Below are positions 55,564-63,954 of a stretch of DNA of 64,000 nt, one piece after another. Origin of the DNA: Thermococcus sp. (lineage in GTDB: Archaea; Methanobacteriota_B; Thermococci; Thermococcales; Thermococcaceae). Both the position numbers and the translations under genes were made by a program. The stretch lies in assembly GCF_017656495.1 (NCBI RefSeq), contig NZ_JACDNS010000009.1:19824-83823 (forward strand), written 5' to 3'. The number at the start of each line of letters is the position of its first letter. Positions within the stretch are counted from its first letter, which is position 1. The notes under the pieces were generated by a model. That model saw only the letters and a list, made by a program, of their open reading frames with translations. It had not been told where the DNA came from and did no database searches.

Positions 55564-55741
55564 TTCCTCCCACCTCTCAAATCTTCATTAGCGGGATTCA
55601 TTGGGTTAACCCCTTATCCGAATGCCATTGAGTTAGTGCATTTAAAAAGGTTTCTTCTATTGAATTAATTGCAGCAATACCAAAATTACCAAAAAATTTT
55701 AATACATTGTAAAACAACCATATACTTTGGTGATGGCTAAA

Positions 55742-56353
55742 ATGAGGGGGAGATTAATCACAGCACTATTTCTAACCAGTTTGGTTTTAGGAATGAGCAT
55801 GCCAAGTGTGGCAGCCTTGGACTTGATTGGCAGCATTATTGGAGGCACCACAGAATACAACCACCCATATCCAACCGATGTTATTCCTGGAGATATCATA
55901 ATTGGGCACAACCCAGTAAGTGACCTCTATATTCCCGGATACTGGACACACACGGGTTTAGTTGCTTATTATGATGATTCTCTTGGAGAATGGATGATTA
56001 TTGAAGCATGGGACGATCCAAGTGCTGTTAGAATTGTTACGATGTCAGATTTCCTTAAGAGATATGATGAAGTGGCAATATTAAGAGTTAAAACTACCGA
56101 CGACGTCAGACAGAAAGCAATAGCTTTTGCAATGCAGCAGTTAGGAAAGCCATATGACTGGCTCTGGTTCTTCAAGGAAGTTTACGGTGACAGCTACTAC
56201 TGTTCAGAACTAGTATGGGCATCCTACATTGCTGCAGGAGGTCCGGACGTGGATGCAAACCCAGGATTCACATGGACATACTTCTGGGGCGTTGCACCAC
56301 AAGAAATTTACGATGACGATGACACTTATGTTGTCTATCAACACCACGCTTGA
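55742..56353 (+). CDS. Secreted YiiX-like (permuted NlpC/P60) cysteine hydrolase
   Basis: After a signal peptide (MRGRLITALFLTSLVLGM) the ~180-residue mature protein has the permuted papain-like order: His in GYWTHTGLVAYY near the start and Cys in DSYYCSELVWASY near the end, with GDIIIGHNP before the His. In bacteria YiiX-like enzymes cleave amide or ester bonds in peptides or lipids. The substrate here is unknown; archaea have no peptidoglycan. ATG 55742 with GGTGAT seven bases upstream is chosen, but ATG 55733 is possible. It is a single gene between rps6e and Sec61 beta. Confidence 0.85.
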   Translation: MRGRLITALFLTSLVLGMSMPSVAALDLIGSIIGGTTEYNHPYPTDVIPGDIIIGHNPVSDLYIPGYWTHTGLVAYYDDSLGEWMIIEAWDDPSAVRIVTMSDFLKRYDEVAILRVKTTDDVRQKAIAFAMQQLGKPYDWLWFFKEVYGDSYYCSELVWASYIAAGGPDVDANPGFTWTYFWGVAPQEIYDDDDTYVVYQHHA

Positions 56354-56434
56354 ACTTTACTTCTTTTTCTTTCCGGATTTTTAAACAAAACTTTTTTATA
56401 TCTCAACACTTAGCAACACACAAGAGGTGAGAAC

Positions 56435-56605
56435 ATGGCAAAGGAAAAAACAACCTTACCCCCTACTGGTGCAGGTTTGATGAGATTCTTTGATGAAGAT
56501 ACAAAGGCAATAAAAATAAGCCCAAGGGGAGCAATAGCTCTCGTGCTGATTTTCATCGCAATTGAGATACTCCTGCATGTCTTTGGAGTCCAACTTCTCG
56601 GCTAA
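56435..56605 (+). CDS. secG: Preprotein translocase subunit Sec61 beta
   Basis: The 56-residue protein begins MAKEKTTLPPTGAGLMRFFD, continues KAIKISPRGAI and ends with one membrane span (ALVLIFIAIEILLHVFGV). This is the standard archaeal Sec61 beta (Sbp), a small partner of SecY. GAGGTGAGAAC precedes the ATG, and a TATA (ACTTTTTTATATC) is upstream. The stop overlaps the end of the convergent coiled-coil gene by 4 bases. Confidence 0.96.
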   Translation: MAKEKTTLPPTGAGLMRFFDEDTKAIKISPRGAIALVLIFIAIEILLHVFGVQLLG

Positions 56606-57264
56606 AGTAGAGTTTTCTTCAAACCTCTCGCATTTAACTCTTCATTAACTATTCTTCTCACTGCATCCTCTAGGTAACCCTTAACCAATCTTTCCACATC
56701 TGCTTTTATCTGATCGATATCATGCCTAAGCCCTTCAAGGAGTCTGATATATTCTTTTGCCATTTCCAATTGTCCTTCTTGTTTTATTAACTGTTCCTTC
56801 AAGTGTTCAAAATCCTCCTTTATTACTTGGAGTCTTCTAAGCTCTCTCATAAGTTCATCAATTTGTTTGCTTAGCTGCTTATTTTCTTCTTTAAGCTCCT
56901 TTATTATCATATCCTTCTGCTCAAGTTCCCTTACAAGGGTATTGTACTCAGTTGCTATTTGGTGAAGGCGCTCAATCTCCCTAAGAGGCGGAACTTTGCC
57001 ATCTCCGAGAATTATAACGTCCCTGCCAACATTAACTATATCACTTGGCTTAATCCTAATTTTCTTTTCTGTTGAGAACATTCCTGAATGAAATTCCCCC
57101 GTCTTACCGAGATTCTCTAAGATTTTCATTCGAAGTATAAAGTAAAATTGATCTCCTTCAACTTCAACGTTAATGTCTGTAACATATCCAAGTATTGTTC
57201 CATCAACAAGAGAGACTACAAACTTATTAACAAGCTGATTTGCTTGACTTTGTTGCTCAGCCAT
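56602..57264 (-). CDS. PRC-barrel-like protein with long coiled coil, 220 aa
   Basis: The N-terminal ~90 residues look like a PRC-barrel (FVVSLVDGTILGYVTDINV, IRIKPSDIVNVGRDVIILG). Residues ~100-205 are a continuous coiled coil (ELEQKDMIIKELKEENKQLS and on). The same layout occurs in CdvA, but Thermococcales lack the Cdv system, so a different scaffold role is likely. ATG 57264 has GGTGG upstream. It is divergent from engB. Confidence 0.75.
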   Translation of the reverse strand: MAEQQSQANQLVNKFVVSLVDGTILGYVTDINVEVEGDQFYFILRMKILENLGKTGEFHSGMFSTEKKIRIKPSDIVNVGRDVIILGDGKVPPLREIERLHQIATEYNTLVRELEQKDMIIKELKEENKQLSKQIDELMRELRRLQVIKEDFEHLKEQLIKQEGQLEMAKEYIRLLEGLRHDIDQIKADVERLVKGYLEDAVRRIVNEELNARGLKKTLL

Positions 57265-57359
57265 GATAACCACCTAAATATTTTTGAGTATTCATACTTA
57301 AGTATTTTTGGTTCTCAAGCTTTAAAAAGGGAAAATCAGAGCTTATGTGGTGGGATAAA

Positions 57360-57932
57360 ATGATAATCTTTGTGGGACGTTCGAACGTTGGTAAAAGCAC
57401 GCTAATTTATAAGCTCACAGGAAAACACGTAAGAAGAGGGAAAAGGCCAGGAGTCACGAGAAAGCCAGTTGAGATTGTATGGAGAAATAAGCGAGTAATT
57501 GATATGCCAGGATTTGGCTTCATGAGCGGGCTTCCAAAACACGTCCAAGAGAAAATAAAAACGGAAATTGTGCGCTTTATTGAAGAACATGCAGACGAAA
57601 TTGAGCTGGCGATATTAGTTATTGATGGTAAAAGCGCCTTAGAAATCATTGAGAGATGGGAAAAGAGAGGAGAAATCCCGATAGATGTAGAATTCTTCCA
57701 GTTTTTACAAGAGCTTAAAATCCCCACGATAGTTGCTGTCAATAAGCTTGATAAAATAAGAAATGTAAATTTAACAATCAACAAGCTGATAGAAAAATTT
57801 GGATTAAGTGGCACGTGGGAAAATTACAAAGACCTTTTTGTTCCAGTATCAGCCAAATTTGGAACAAATATAGAAGAATTGAAAAAAATTATAGATAAAA
57901 AGCTCAGAGCATTTCAAGAACGACGTGAGTAA
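57360..57932 (+). CDS. engB: EngB-type GTP-binding protein
   Basis: The 190-residue GTPase has G1 GRSNVGKST, G2/T in RPGVTRKPVE, G3 DMPGFGF, G4 NKLDK and G5 VSAKFG. Bacterial EngB (YihA/YsxC) aids large ribosomal subunit assembly; the archaeal role is presumed similar. ATG 57360 has GGTGGG 5 bases upstream. The last 29 bases overlap the convergent regulator gene. Confidence 0.93.
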   Translation: MIIFVGRSNVGKSTLIYKLTGKHVRRGKRPGVTRKPVEIVWRNKRVIDMPGFGFMSGLPKHVQEKIKTEIVRFIEEHADEIELAILVIDGKSALEIIERWEKRGEIPIDVEFFQFLQELKIPTIVAVNKLDKIRNVNLTINKLIEKFGLSGTWENYKDLFVPVSAKFGTNIEELKKIIDKKLRAFQERRE

Positions 57933-58371
57933 TTGTCTCTTTTACTCCGTCTAATGAAGCAATTTCCTCAAGGATTTCGTCGAGTCTAGTCTTATCCGCT
58001 TCAACAATTAAATCAATGTCTCCAGTAACTCTGTAAACTCTCTTAACCTTAAGCTTCTTTATTGCATCATAAACCTGCTTCCTCTTTGTTGGCTCAATCT
58101 TAACAAAAACAAAAACATCTCCTTTTCTTTCACCAAGGAGTTCTAATGCCTTTTCTGTGAGGTCTATAAAGCCCCTTCCGGTCCTTATGTAACCAAGTTC
58201 CTTCAAAACCTTAAGGTGGTTGCTCAGTGCTTGTCTTGTGATTCCAAGCTCTTCTGCAAGTTCGTCCTGAGTTTTTTCAACTGTGTGAACTTCAATTGTT
58301 TTTCCTTCTTTGTAGAGCTTTCTCAAGAGCTCAATTTGTCTAGTAGTAAGTGAAACTTTTTCCTCCATCAT
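57904..58371 (-). CDS. Lrp/AsnC-like transcription regulator with winged helix
   Basis: The 155-residue protein has a winged helix-turn-helix (TQDELAEELGITRQALSNHLKVLKELGYI, about 34-62, quoted only as a region with key motif ITRQALSNHL) and a C-terminal RAM-like domain (VFVFVKIEP, VYRVTGDIDLIVEA) as in Lrp proteins that bind small ligands. The target and effector are unknown. GGAGGG is 5 bases before ATG 58371. The divergent region to the RNA kinase holds inverted repeats that could be its own operator. Confidence 0.83.
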   Translation of the reverse strand: MMEEKVSLTTRQIELLRKLYKEGKTIEVHTVEKTQDELAEELGITRQALSNHLKVLKELGYIRTGRGFIDLTEKALELLGERKGDVFVFVKIEPTKRKQVYDAIKKLKVKRVYRVTGDIDLIVEADKTRLDEILEEIASLDGVKETITHVVLEML

Positions 58372-58437
58372 TTAACCCTCCTTAATTTTTTTCTTGTCAA
58401 TTATAAAGTTAAGCTTTCAGAGTTTAATAAAGTTTTT

Positions 58438-58483
58438 GGTTTTTGTAAACTGAACGTTCATATATTCCCCCATTTACTAAACC
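58438..58483. promoter_or_regulatory. Inverted repeats between the Lrp-like regulator and the RNA kinase
   Basis: GGTTTTTGTAAA (58438-58449) and TTTACTAAACC (58473-58483) are near-inverted copies, with the perfect 10-base palindrome TGAACGTTCA (58451-58460) between them. They lie between the two divergent TATA boxes (regulator about 58419-58430, kinase CGTAAATATAAAGC about 58484-58497). Self-regulation of the Lrp-like gene is the simplest reading. Confidence 0.4.
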
Positions 58484-58540
58484 GTAAATATAAAGCTTTT
58501 CCTAAGTTAACTTTTTATTCAGGTGAGAGAAATTTAAACC

Positions 58541-59611
58541 ATGAACAAGGCAAAGTACACCCAAGAGGTACCGGAGGATAGAAGAGAAATTCTAACGGTT
58601 CTAGAAAATCACAAAAAGCCGGTTAAAATAATGATTTTGGGTGGAGTTGACAGTGGGAAAACTACTTTAGCAACTTTTCTAGCAAATGAACTCCTCTCGT
58701 TGGGATTTAGAGTTGCAATAATTGACAGTGATATTGGACAAAAAGGCATTCTCCCACCGGCCACAATAAGCCTAGGATTCCCAGATGGACTATTTGAGTC
58801 TTTTGGAGATATAAAAGCGTACAAACATTACTTTGTTGGTAGCATAACTCCAAATCAATTTTTTGGAGAGATGATTGCAGGAGTTAAGCTACTTACAGAG
58901 GAAGCAGAGAAAAAGTCTGATGTAATCATTATAGATACAACAGGATTAATTAGTGGCTCAGGTGTCGAACTTAAGAGAATGAAGATTGAAACTGTCAAAC
59001 CTGATGTGCTAATTGCACTCCAGAGAAAAGATGAGCTGGAGCCCATATTAAAGCCATTTGAAGGAAAAATCCAAATTTTCCGCCTGAAAGTTAGTGAAAG
59101 AGCCAGGAAATTCAGCAGAGAAGAGAGAAGGGAAATAAGAAAAAAGAAATGGAAAGAGTATTTTAAGGATTCAAGATCATACACAGTAAACCTTAATCAG
59201 TTCCTTATAAGTGGAACCCAACTCTTTCAAGGCGAAGAAATTAATGAAAACGAAAAATCCCTCCTAGAAACTCTGTTTAAATGGTTAATCATTCATGGAA
59301 GAAAGATTGGAGAAAAATACTTTGTCATAAAGGCTGATATTGCGAATGTTCCAAGGCAGATTGATAAAAATGTTCTGCAGTATTTTGATTTTGAAAAGTT
59401 AAGCAATCTCATTCTCGGCTTAATTGACAAAGAAGGTTTCTGCCTGGGATTAGGGATTCTCAAGTTCATAAACTTCAAAGAAATGAAAGCCGAAATCCTG
59501 ACACCTTTAGATGAAGAGATAATAAAGAAAGTTTGTGAAATTAGATTTGGGAGAATTAGGGTTAGAGAAGATGGAGAAGAACTAGGCTTATTGGACAGAA
59601 ATGCCCTCTAG
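58541..59611 (+). CDS. Polynucleotide 5'-hydroxyl kinase (Clp1/Grc3 family)
   Basis: The 356-residue protein has a Walker A loop in ILGGVDSGKTTLATFLAN, the clasp/DSDIGQKG motif with PPATISLG, and IIDTTGLISGSG. These are typical of archaeal Clp1 homologues, which phosphorylate 5'-OH ends of RNA and DNA; a Pyrococcus homologue is characterised. The ribosome binding site AGGTGAGAG is ~10 bases upstream, slightly far. It is divergent from the Lrp-like regulator. Confidence 0.92.
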   Translation: MNKAKYTQEVPEDRREILTVLENHKKPVKIMILGGVDSGKTTLATFLANELLSLGFRVAIIDSDIGQKGILPPATISLGFPDGLFESFGDIKAYKHYFVGSITPNQFFGEMIAGVKLLTEEAEKKSDVIIIDTTGLISGSGVELKRMKIETVKPDVLIALQRKDELEPILKPFEGKIQIFRLKVSERARKFSREERREIRKKKWKEYFKDSRSYTVNLNQFLISGTQLFQGEEINENEKSLLETLFKWLIIHGRKIGEKYFVIKADIANVPRQIDKNVLQYFDFEKLSNLILGLIDKEGFCLGLGILKFINFKEMKAEILTPLDEEIIKKVCEIRFGRIRVREDGEELGLLDRNAL

Positions 59612-59658
59612 GAAAAGGTTTTAATACCCCACAATTTTCTTTATATTAGGTGCGTATA

Positions 59659-60504
59659 GTGGAGCCCAAAGCCTTTATTGAGATATTACGACCCCATAAT
59701 TGTGTTGTCGCTGGATTAGTTGGTATATTAGGCTCAATTGTGGCATTAGAACATTTTCCAGAGTTAAAAACAGCATTGCTAATCTTTGCAGTCATATTTT
59801 TAGGATGCAGTGCTGGGAATACAATAAATGATTACTTCGACTATGAGATTGATAAAATCAATCGCCCAACAAGACCTCTGCCAAGGGGAGCAATGTCAAG
59901 GAAGACTGCCTTTTGGTATGCTATGCTCTTATTTGTTGTTGGTCTTGTTCTGGCTTATCAACTCAACATATACGCATTTCTGTTAGCAGTGGTTGCATAT
60001 TTTGTGCTATTTATCTACGCATGGAAGCTCAAACCATTACCAATCATTGGAAATATAATGGTTGCAAGCTTAACAGGGGCAACACCTCTCTATGGTGCGA
60101 TTGCAGTAGGCAAAATTGGACTAGCCGGATATTTAGCATTGTGTGCCTTCATGGTAAACCTCTCTAGGGAAATTATGAAAGACATCGAAGACATTGAGGG
60201 GGACAAAGCAAAAGGGGCAAAAACTTTGCCAATTGTGTGGGGAATTAAGAAATCTGCTTATTTGGCATCTCTATTTGGAATAATCACAGTCATAGCCTCG
60301 TTCTTGCCAATAAAAGTGGGAATTGGAATCGGATACCTGCCAATGATAATCGTTGATGGTCTAATTTTAGCTGCAGTTTTTGAGCTTTTGAGGAATCCAA
60401 CACCTGAAATAGCTGGAAAAGCTCAGAAAAAATTAAAAGCCGCAATATATTTGGCTGTGTTTAGCTTCCTTCTAGGCTCAATCACAACGGAGGTGAGATT
60501 ATGA
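59659..60504 (+). CDS. Digeranylgeranylglyceryl phosphate synthase (UbiA family)
   Basis: This integral membrane prenyltransferase adds the second geranylgeranyl chain in archaeal membrane lipid synthesis. The 281-residue protein has eight or nine membrane spans and the two Asp-rich motifs NTINDYFDYEIDKINRPTRP-type (first) and DIEDIEGDKAKGAKTLP (second). GTG 59659 gives the family start (VEPKAFIEILRPHNC) and has AGGTG upstream; GTG 59650 overlaps that site. The next gene overlaps by 4 bases. Confidence 0.93.
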   Translation: MEPKAFIEILRPHNCVVAGLVGILGSIVALEHFPELKTALLIFAVIFLGCSAGNTINDYFDYEIDKINRPTRPLPRGAMSRKTAFWYAMLLFVVGLVLAYQLNIYAFLLAVVAYFVLFIYAWKLKPLPIIGNIMVASLTGATPLYGAIAVGKIGLAGYLALCAFMVNLSREIMKDIEDIEGDKAKGAKTLPIVWGIKKSAYLASLFGIITVIASFLPIKVGIGIGYLPMIIVDGLILAAVFELLRNPTPEIAGKAQKKLKAAIYLAVFSFLLGSITTEVRL

Positions 60505-60881
60505 CTTTTGAAGAGGTGTTTAAAGAAAATCTTGAGAGAAGTGAGCTGTGGCTCATTATTACTTTCAGGACTCCTTATGGTCCTGGAGAAACAATGGATG
60601 TCATGGTTAAGGAATTAGAAAAATTGGGATGGAAGATAGAGTTTAAAGCAAACTGGTGGACTGCAGATGTACCTTATGGCCTCATAAGGATTGACGCCTC
60701 ATACAACGGAAAAGAAAAAATAATCCTCGGAAAATGGGTCCTTGGCAGCAAGTACGAAATAATCAAAGTTGACAACATGGAGTTTGAAGAAGGAAAGGAA
60801 GAATTTTTCAGAATGGTTGACAGCATAACCTCAACACTTATCCACGACCCAGTGATAAGAACGATGAGAGAGCAGTACTAA
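60501..60881 (+). CDS. Conserved-looking protein of unknown function, 126 aa
   Basis: I do not recognise this family. It begins MTFEEVFKENLERSELW and has an alpha/beta pattern with IITFRTPYGPGETMDVMVKE, ANWWTADVPYGLIRID and a helical C-terminus; no membrane span or catalytic motif. It overlaps the lipid synthase gene by 4 bases, so it is co-translated with it. The role is unknown. Confidence 0.8.
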   Translation: MTFEEVFKENLERSELWLIITFRTPYGPGETMDVMVKELEKLGWKIEFKANWWTADVPYGLIRIDASYNGKEKIILGKWVLGSKYEIIKVDNMEFEEGKEEFFRMVDSITSTLIHDPVIRTMREQY

Positions 60882-60925
60882 GGTTTTTTCTCCAATTTCT
60901 TTTTCACAAAAAGAGGAATAAAGAG

Positions 60926-61729
60926 TCAGGCCAGAATCTTGTAATAGCCAATTTCTGGTTCGTAAATTTCTCCCTCTGCCAGGAGTTCCCTGATAGCGTC
61001 ATCAATGACATCTGGTTCAAATTTCTCCTGCAGTTTTCTCTGTATGTACTTTCTTGAAACTGGTCTGTCACCTTTTGATCTCAGTATCTCAAGTATAGCC
61101 TTTTTGGCCTCTTCAAGGGTTTCATCAACTTTCTTCTCTTCTTCCTCGAACATTTCCTCTTCCAATGCCTCTTCTGCTCTTTGTTCAATCATTATTGCAT
61201 AGAGCTCATCAATTGTTTCAAGCAAATCTTCGCTTATTCCCTTGTTCTTTGCAATGACCTTCGCTTTTGCCGTTATGCCATATGTGTTGTAGATTTCAAA
61301 CGCAATTTTGGCCTTCTTTATGTGTTCCACCTTATCTCTCAGTGTCTCATAGCGGTGGAGAATCCACAGGTTTGGATGAACTTTTGAAACTCCTTCAACC
61401 AAAATCTGCTTATCCCCTCTCCACTCTGCAATCTTCCCAATAATCTGCACCAAGTCGCCTTTTTTAACGAGCTTGGCGAACTTTGTATCGTCCCTGAATC
61501 CCAGAACCCAGATTACACCAGTGCCATCATCAACTTGGAACTTTCCGTACGTCTCATCTTCCGCTATTACTGGGTCTCTCACAACAGTTGCGACTATTTT
61601 AGCTCTGTAAACTTTTCTCGCGTCTTTTGTGATTAAATAATTGGGCTCAAAGTCACCTTCGCTTTTAACATAGAAGCCCTCAAGGATGTCCTTAATATAA
61701 ACCCTTGTAGCGGGTAAGCGCTTCTTCAT
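60926..61729 (-). CDS. rpa32: Replication protein A subunit RPA32
   Basis: This is one of three subunits of the Thermococcales single-strand DNA binding complex. The 267-residue protein has an OB fold (KIVATVVRDPVIAEDETYGK, QVDDGTGVIWVLGF, KKGDLVQIIGKIAEW), a long acidic coiled stretch near 170-205, and a C-terminal winged helix. ATG 61729 follows GGTGG and overlaps the rpa14 stop. It is last in rpa41-rpa14-rpa32. Confidence 0.94.
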   Translation of the reverse strand: MKKRLPATRVYIKDILEGFYVKSEGDFEPNYLITKDARKVYRAKIVATVVRDPVIAEDETYGKFQVDDGTGVIWVLGFRDDTKFAKLVKKGDLVQIIGKIAEWRGDKQILVEGVSKVHPNLWILHRYETLRDKVEHIKKAKIAFEIYNTYGITAKAKVIAKNKGISEDLLETIDELYAIMIEQRAEEALEEEMFEEEEKKVDETLEEAKKAILEILRSKGDRPVSRKYIQRKLQEKFEPDVIDDAIRELLAEGEIYEPEIGYYKILA

Positions 61730-62097
61730 TCTGACCACCACGCCAAGGCATTTTCAATTTTTGGCAAAACTTTTTTCTCAAGCTCTTGGATCTCCTCTAA
61801 ACTTTCCAAATCTGCATCACTGAAGTCTTGAACAACCTCAGCATAGATGTGTATTTCTTCATTCTTGATTATCCTACCAATTACCCTAACAATTTGTCTA
61901 ACTTTTGGAAGAACGTTCTCTTCTGTCTCAATTATAGCAACACCAGTCCCATCATCAAGCCAGAATAAGTAGTCAAGCTTATCCACTTTGACTACCTTTC
62001 CAATTAATGCAACCCTTGTATCTTCTTCACTTATCTCGCCAATTTTTCTCTCCACAGCTGGTTTTCTACGTCTAATTTGTGGTTGAAGTTCCTCCAT
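61726..62097 (-). CDS. rpa14: Replication protein A subunit RPA14
   Basis: The 123-residue protein is mostly one OB fold (VALIGKVVKVDKLDYLFWLD, DGTGVAIIE, VRVIGRIIKN). It is the small subunit of the three-part RPA. Its start overlaps the stop of rpa41 by 1 base and its end overlaps rpa32. Confidence 0.94.
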   Translation of the reverse strand: MEELQPQIRRRKPAVERKIGEISEEDTRVALIGKVVKVDKLDYLFWLDDGTGVAIIETEENVLPKVRQIVRVIGRIIKNEEIHIYAEVVQDFSDADLESLEEIQELEKKVLPKIENALAWWSE

Positions 62098-63164
62098 CAG
62101 AACACCTCCCCTAATGTGCTTTTGATCTCTCTCCTAACTCTCTCAATTTCCCCTCTATAGTCCACATCCTCCCATGAAGATGCTTTGAGGAGAAGTCCCA
62201 AGAATCTGTCCTCTACAACATTTCCCCTGACGACTATTTCCCTTCCGAGCAGAGGATAAAACTCTTCTTCTGCTAATTTTCTTCCAGCTTCCTTGATTGT
62301 CATTCCCATCTCCGTCAACTCTTTTAACTTTTCACTTATTTCCTCTGGATCAACTCCTAAAAGCTCAGCAGCATCTTCGCCGAACAGTGTAACCCTGATA
62401 TAACCTGTTGAATCATCAATTCCAAAATCAATTACTGTCATTTTTAGCGGTGTTACCTCTCCATGCTCTGGACAAATCCAAACTTCCATCCCTGGATCAT
62501 AGTCAACTTTCCTCCTGCACTCTGGACATGCATCATAAACTATAACCCTGTAAAGCTTTGCAATTGTCCCTCTGAGTTCAATGAATTTCTCTCCACCCAT
62601 CAACTCTGCAATTTTCCTCCTTGAATAGGAGTATGTCCTAACTTCCTCAAGTGGAGGGATTTCTTCAACTCTTGGATCTTCTGGATTAACAATTATTCTG
62701 CTCCTGAAGTTCACATGAAGCTCCGGAAGTCCAGCTAAGCTTTCTCTAACATTTGCGTCAATTATCTTGATTATGTCTCCAATCTGGAGCTTGTTGTAGT
62801 ACTCGCTAACTTTCCCATCCCAGAGAACTACTCTTGCTTTCCCAGTGCTGTCATAAATGAGAATACTTGCAACTTGTCCTCTTGTTCCATCTCTTTTTGT
62901 GTACTCTCTAACTCCATACTTACGCATAACTCTACCGACTATATTCACATCTCTCATACCTGGGACTAAGTCAGTAATGTACATCAATGGTGCTGTTTCC
63001 TCCAAGTTAACCCCCAGCTGCTCTGCGAGTAATAAAGCAGCAGCATGCTCTGAGATTTTATCTCTTTGAACAATCTCAGCAATTCTCTTCTCGATTTCAT
63101 TTAAACTAAGCCCTTTTTGCTTTTGAATAAGCTCAACAATCTGCTCTTTAGTCAACACAGTCAT
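62097..63164 (-). CDS. rpa41: Replication protein A subunit RPA41
   Basis: The 355-residue large subunit binds single-stranded DNA. An N-terminal helical region is followed by an OB fold (VNIVGRVMRKYGVREYTKRD, ILIYDSTGKARVVLWDG, LQIGDIIKIIDA) and a second part with a zinc finger (DACPECRRKV and WICPEHGEV, one ligand a histidine) and DSTGYIRVTLFGEDA. ATG 63164 has AGGTGAG 5 bases upstream. It opens the RPA operon. Confidence 0.95.
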   Translation of the reverse strand: MTVLTKEQIVELIQKQKGLSLNEIEKRIAEIVQRDKISEHAAALLLAEQLGVNLEETAPLMYITDLVPGMRDVNIVGRVMRKYGVREYTKRDGTRGQVASILIYDSTGKARVVLWDGKVSEYYNKLQIGDIIKIIDANVRESLAGLPELHVNFRSRIIVNPEDPRVEEIPPLEEVRTYSYSRRKIAELMGGEKFIELRGTIAKLYRVIVYDACPECRRKVDYDPGMEVWICPEHGEVTPLKMTVIDFGIDDSTGYIRVTLFGEDAAELLGVDPEEISEKLKELTEMGMTIKEAGRKLAEEEFYPLLGREIVVRGNVVEDRFLGLLLKASSWEDVDYRGEIERVRREIKSTLGEVF

Positions 63165-63287
63165 ATACACTCACCTAGATAGTAATTCTCAATTCGAGTA
63201 TTTAAACTTTTTGAAGCTTCGAATTTTGCAAAATACCCACGAATTTTCTTTTTTACTTAGAAATGGAAAAACTAAGACTTCAAGAAA

Positions 63288-63863
63288 TTACTCAGCCTCA
63301 TTTTCACCTTTTTCAGTTTTCTCAAGTTTTTCAATTAAATCAGCATATTCAGCATGAACAACTTTTTTAAAGGCTTCTTTAATTAACAGAGGATCATTTT
63401 CTGGAAATCCATAAAGTTCAGCAAACTTTGGAGTTGTTCCCAAAAGCTTAGTTCTCTCATAAGGTTCAGCATAAATTAAACCCATTTGAAGAAGATGCTT
63501 GATGTGCTCATATGCTTGACTTCCCCTAAGTTTTATTATTTTGCTCTGCTCTATTGGCTGGAGATATGCAATTAATGCAAGGGTCTTTAGCTCACCAGTT
63601 CTTAAGTCTGGCTTTGGCATAAGGTGAATTACCCTCTGAGAGTATTCTTGCTTAACTTGCATGACATATTTATCCCCAAGAACTCTAACAACTTCTATTG
63701 CACTTTTTCTCTCAGCATACTCTGCTGCTACTAACTCAATTAGCTTTTCAAGATAGTCAAGAGACCTTATTCCGAGGGCTTTTGAAAGTTCTTTTATGCT
63801 TAAAGGCCGCCCTGCAACAAAAAGAGCTGCCTCAACCAAAGCCTTGTCTTCAATTAATCCCAT
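63288..63863 (-). CDS. scpB: Segregation and condensation protein ScpB
   Basis: The 191-residue winged-helix protein is the kleisin partner of SMC. It has MGLIEDKALVEAALFVAGRPLS, AYLQPIEQSKIIKLRGSQAYEHI and LLGTTPKFAELYGF, all typical. ATG 63863 follows GGTGGTGATA. scpA and smc are not in the window. Confidence 0.94.
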   Translation of the reverse strand: MGLIEDKALVEAALFVAGRPLSIKELSKALGIRSLDYLEKLIELVAAEYAERKSAIEVVRVLGDKYVMQVKQEYSQRVIHLMPKPDLRTGELKTLALIAYLQPIEQSKIIKLRGSQAYEHIKHLLQMGLIYAEPYERTKLLGTTPKFAELYGFPENDPLLIKEAFKKVVHAEYADLIEKLEKTEKGENEAE

Positions 63864-63922
63864 TATCACCACCTTTGAATTTTTGGGCGTTCAGTGTTAT
63901 TAATCTTTTTCAACACCGCAAA

Positions 63923-63932
63923 CTTTATAAAT
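63923..63932 (+). promoter_or_regulatory. TATA box of the 5S rRNA gene
   Basis: CTTTATAAAT, preceded by purine-rich CCGCAAA as BRE, is about 25 bases before the 5S rRNA start. The gene has its own promoter, as expected for the unlinked 5S of Thermococcales. Confidence 0.75.
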
Positions 63933-63954
63933 CAACCAACGGTGAGTATGTATC

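Noticed and set aside
56602..57264. Coiled-coil protein as CdvA
   Set aside because: The domain order is similar, but no CdvB/ESCRT or Vps4 gene is nearby and Thermococcales divide with FtsZ.
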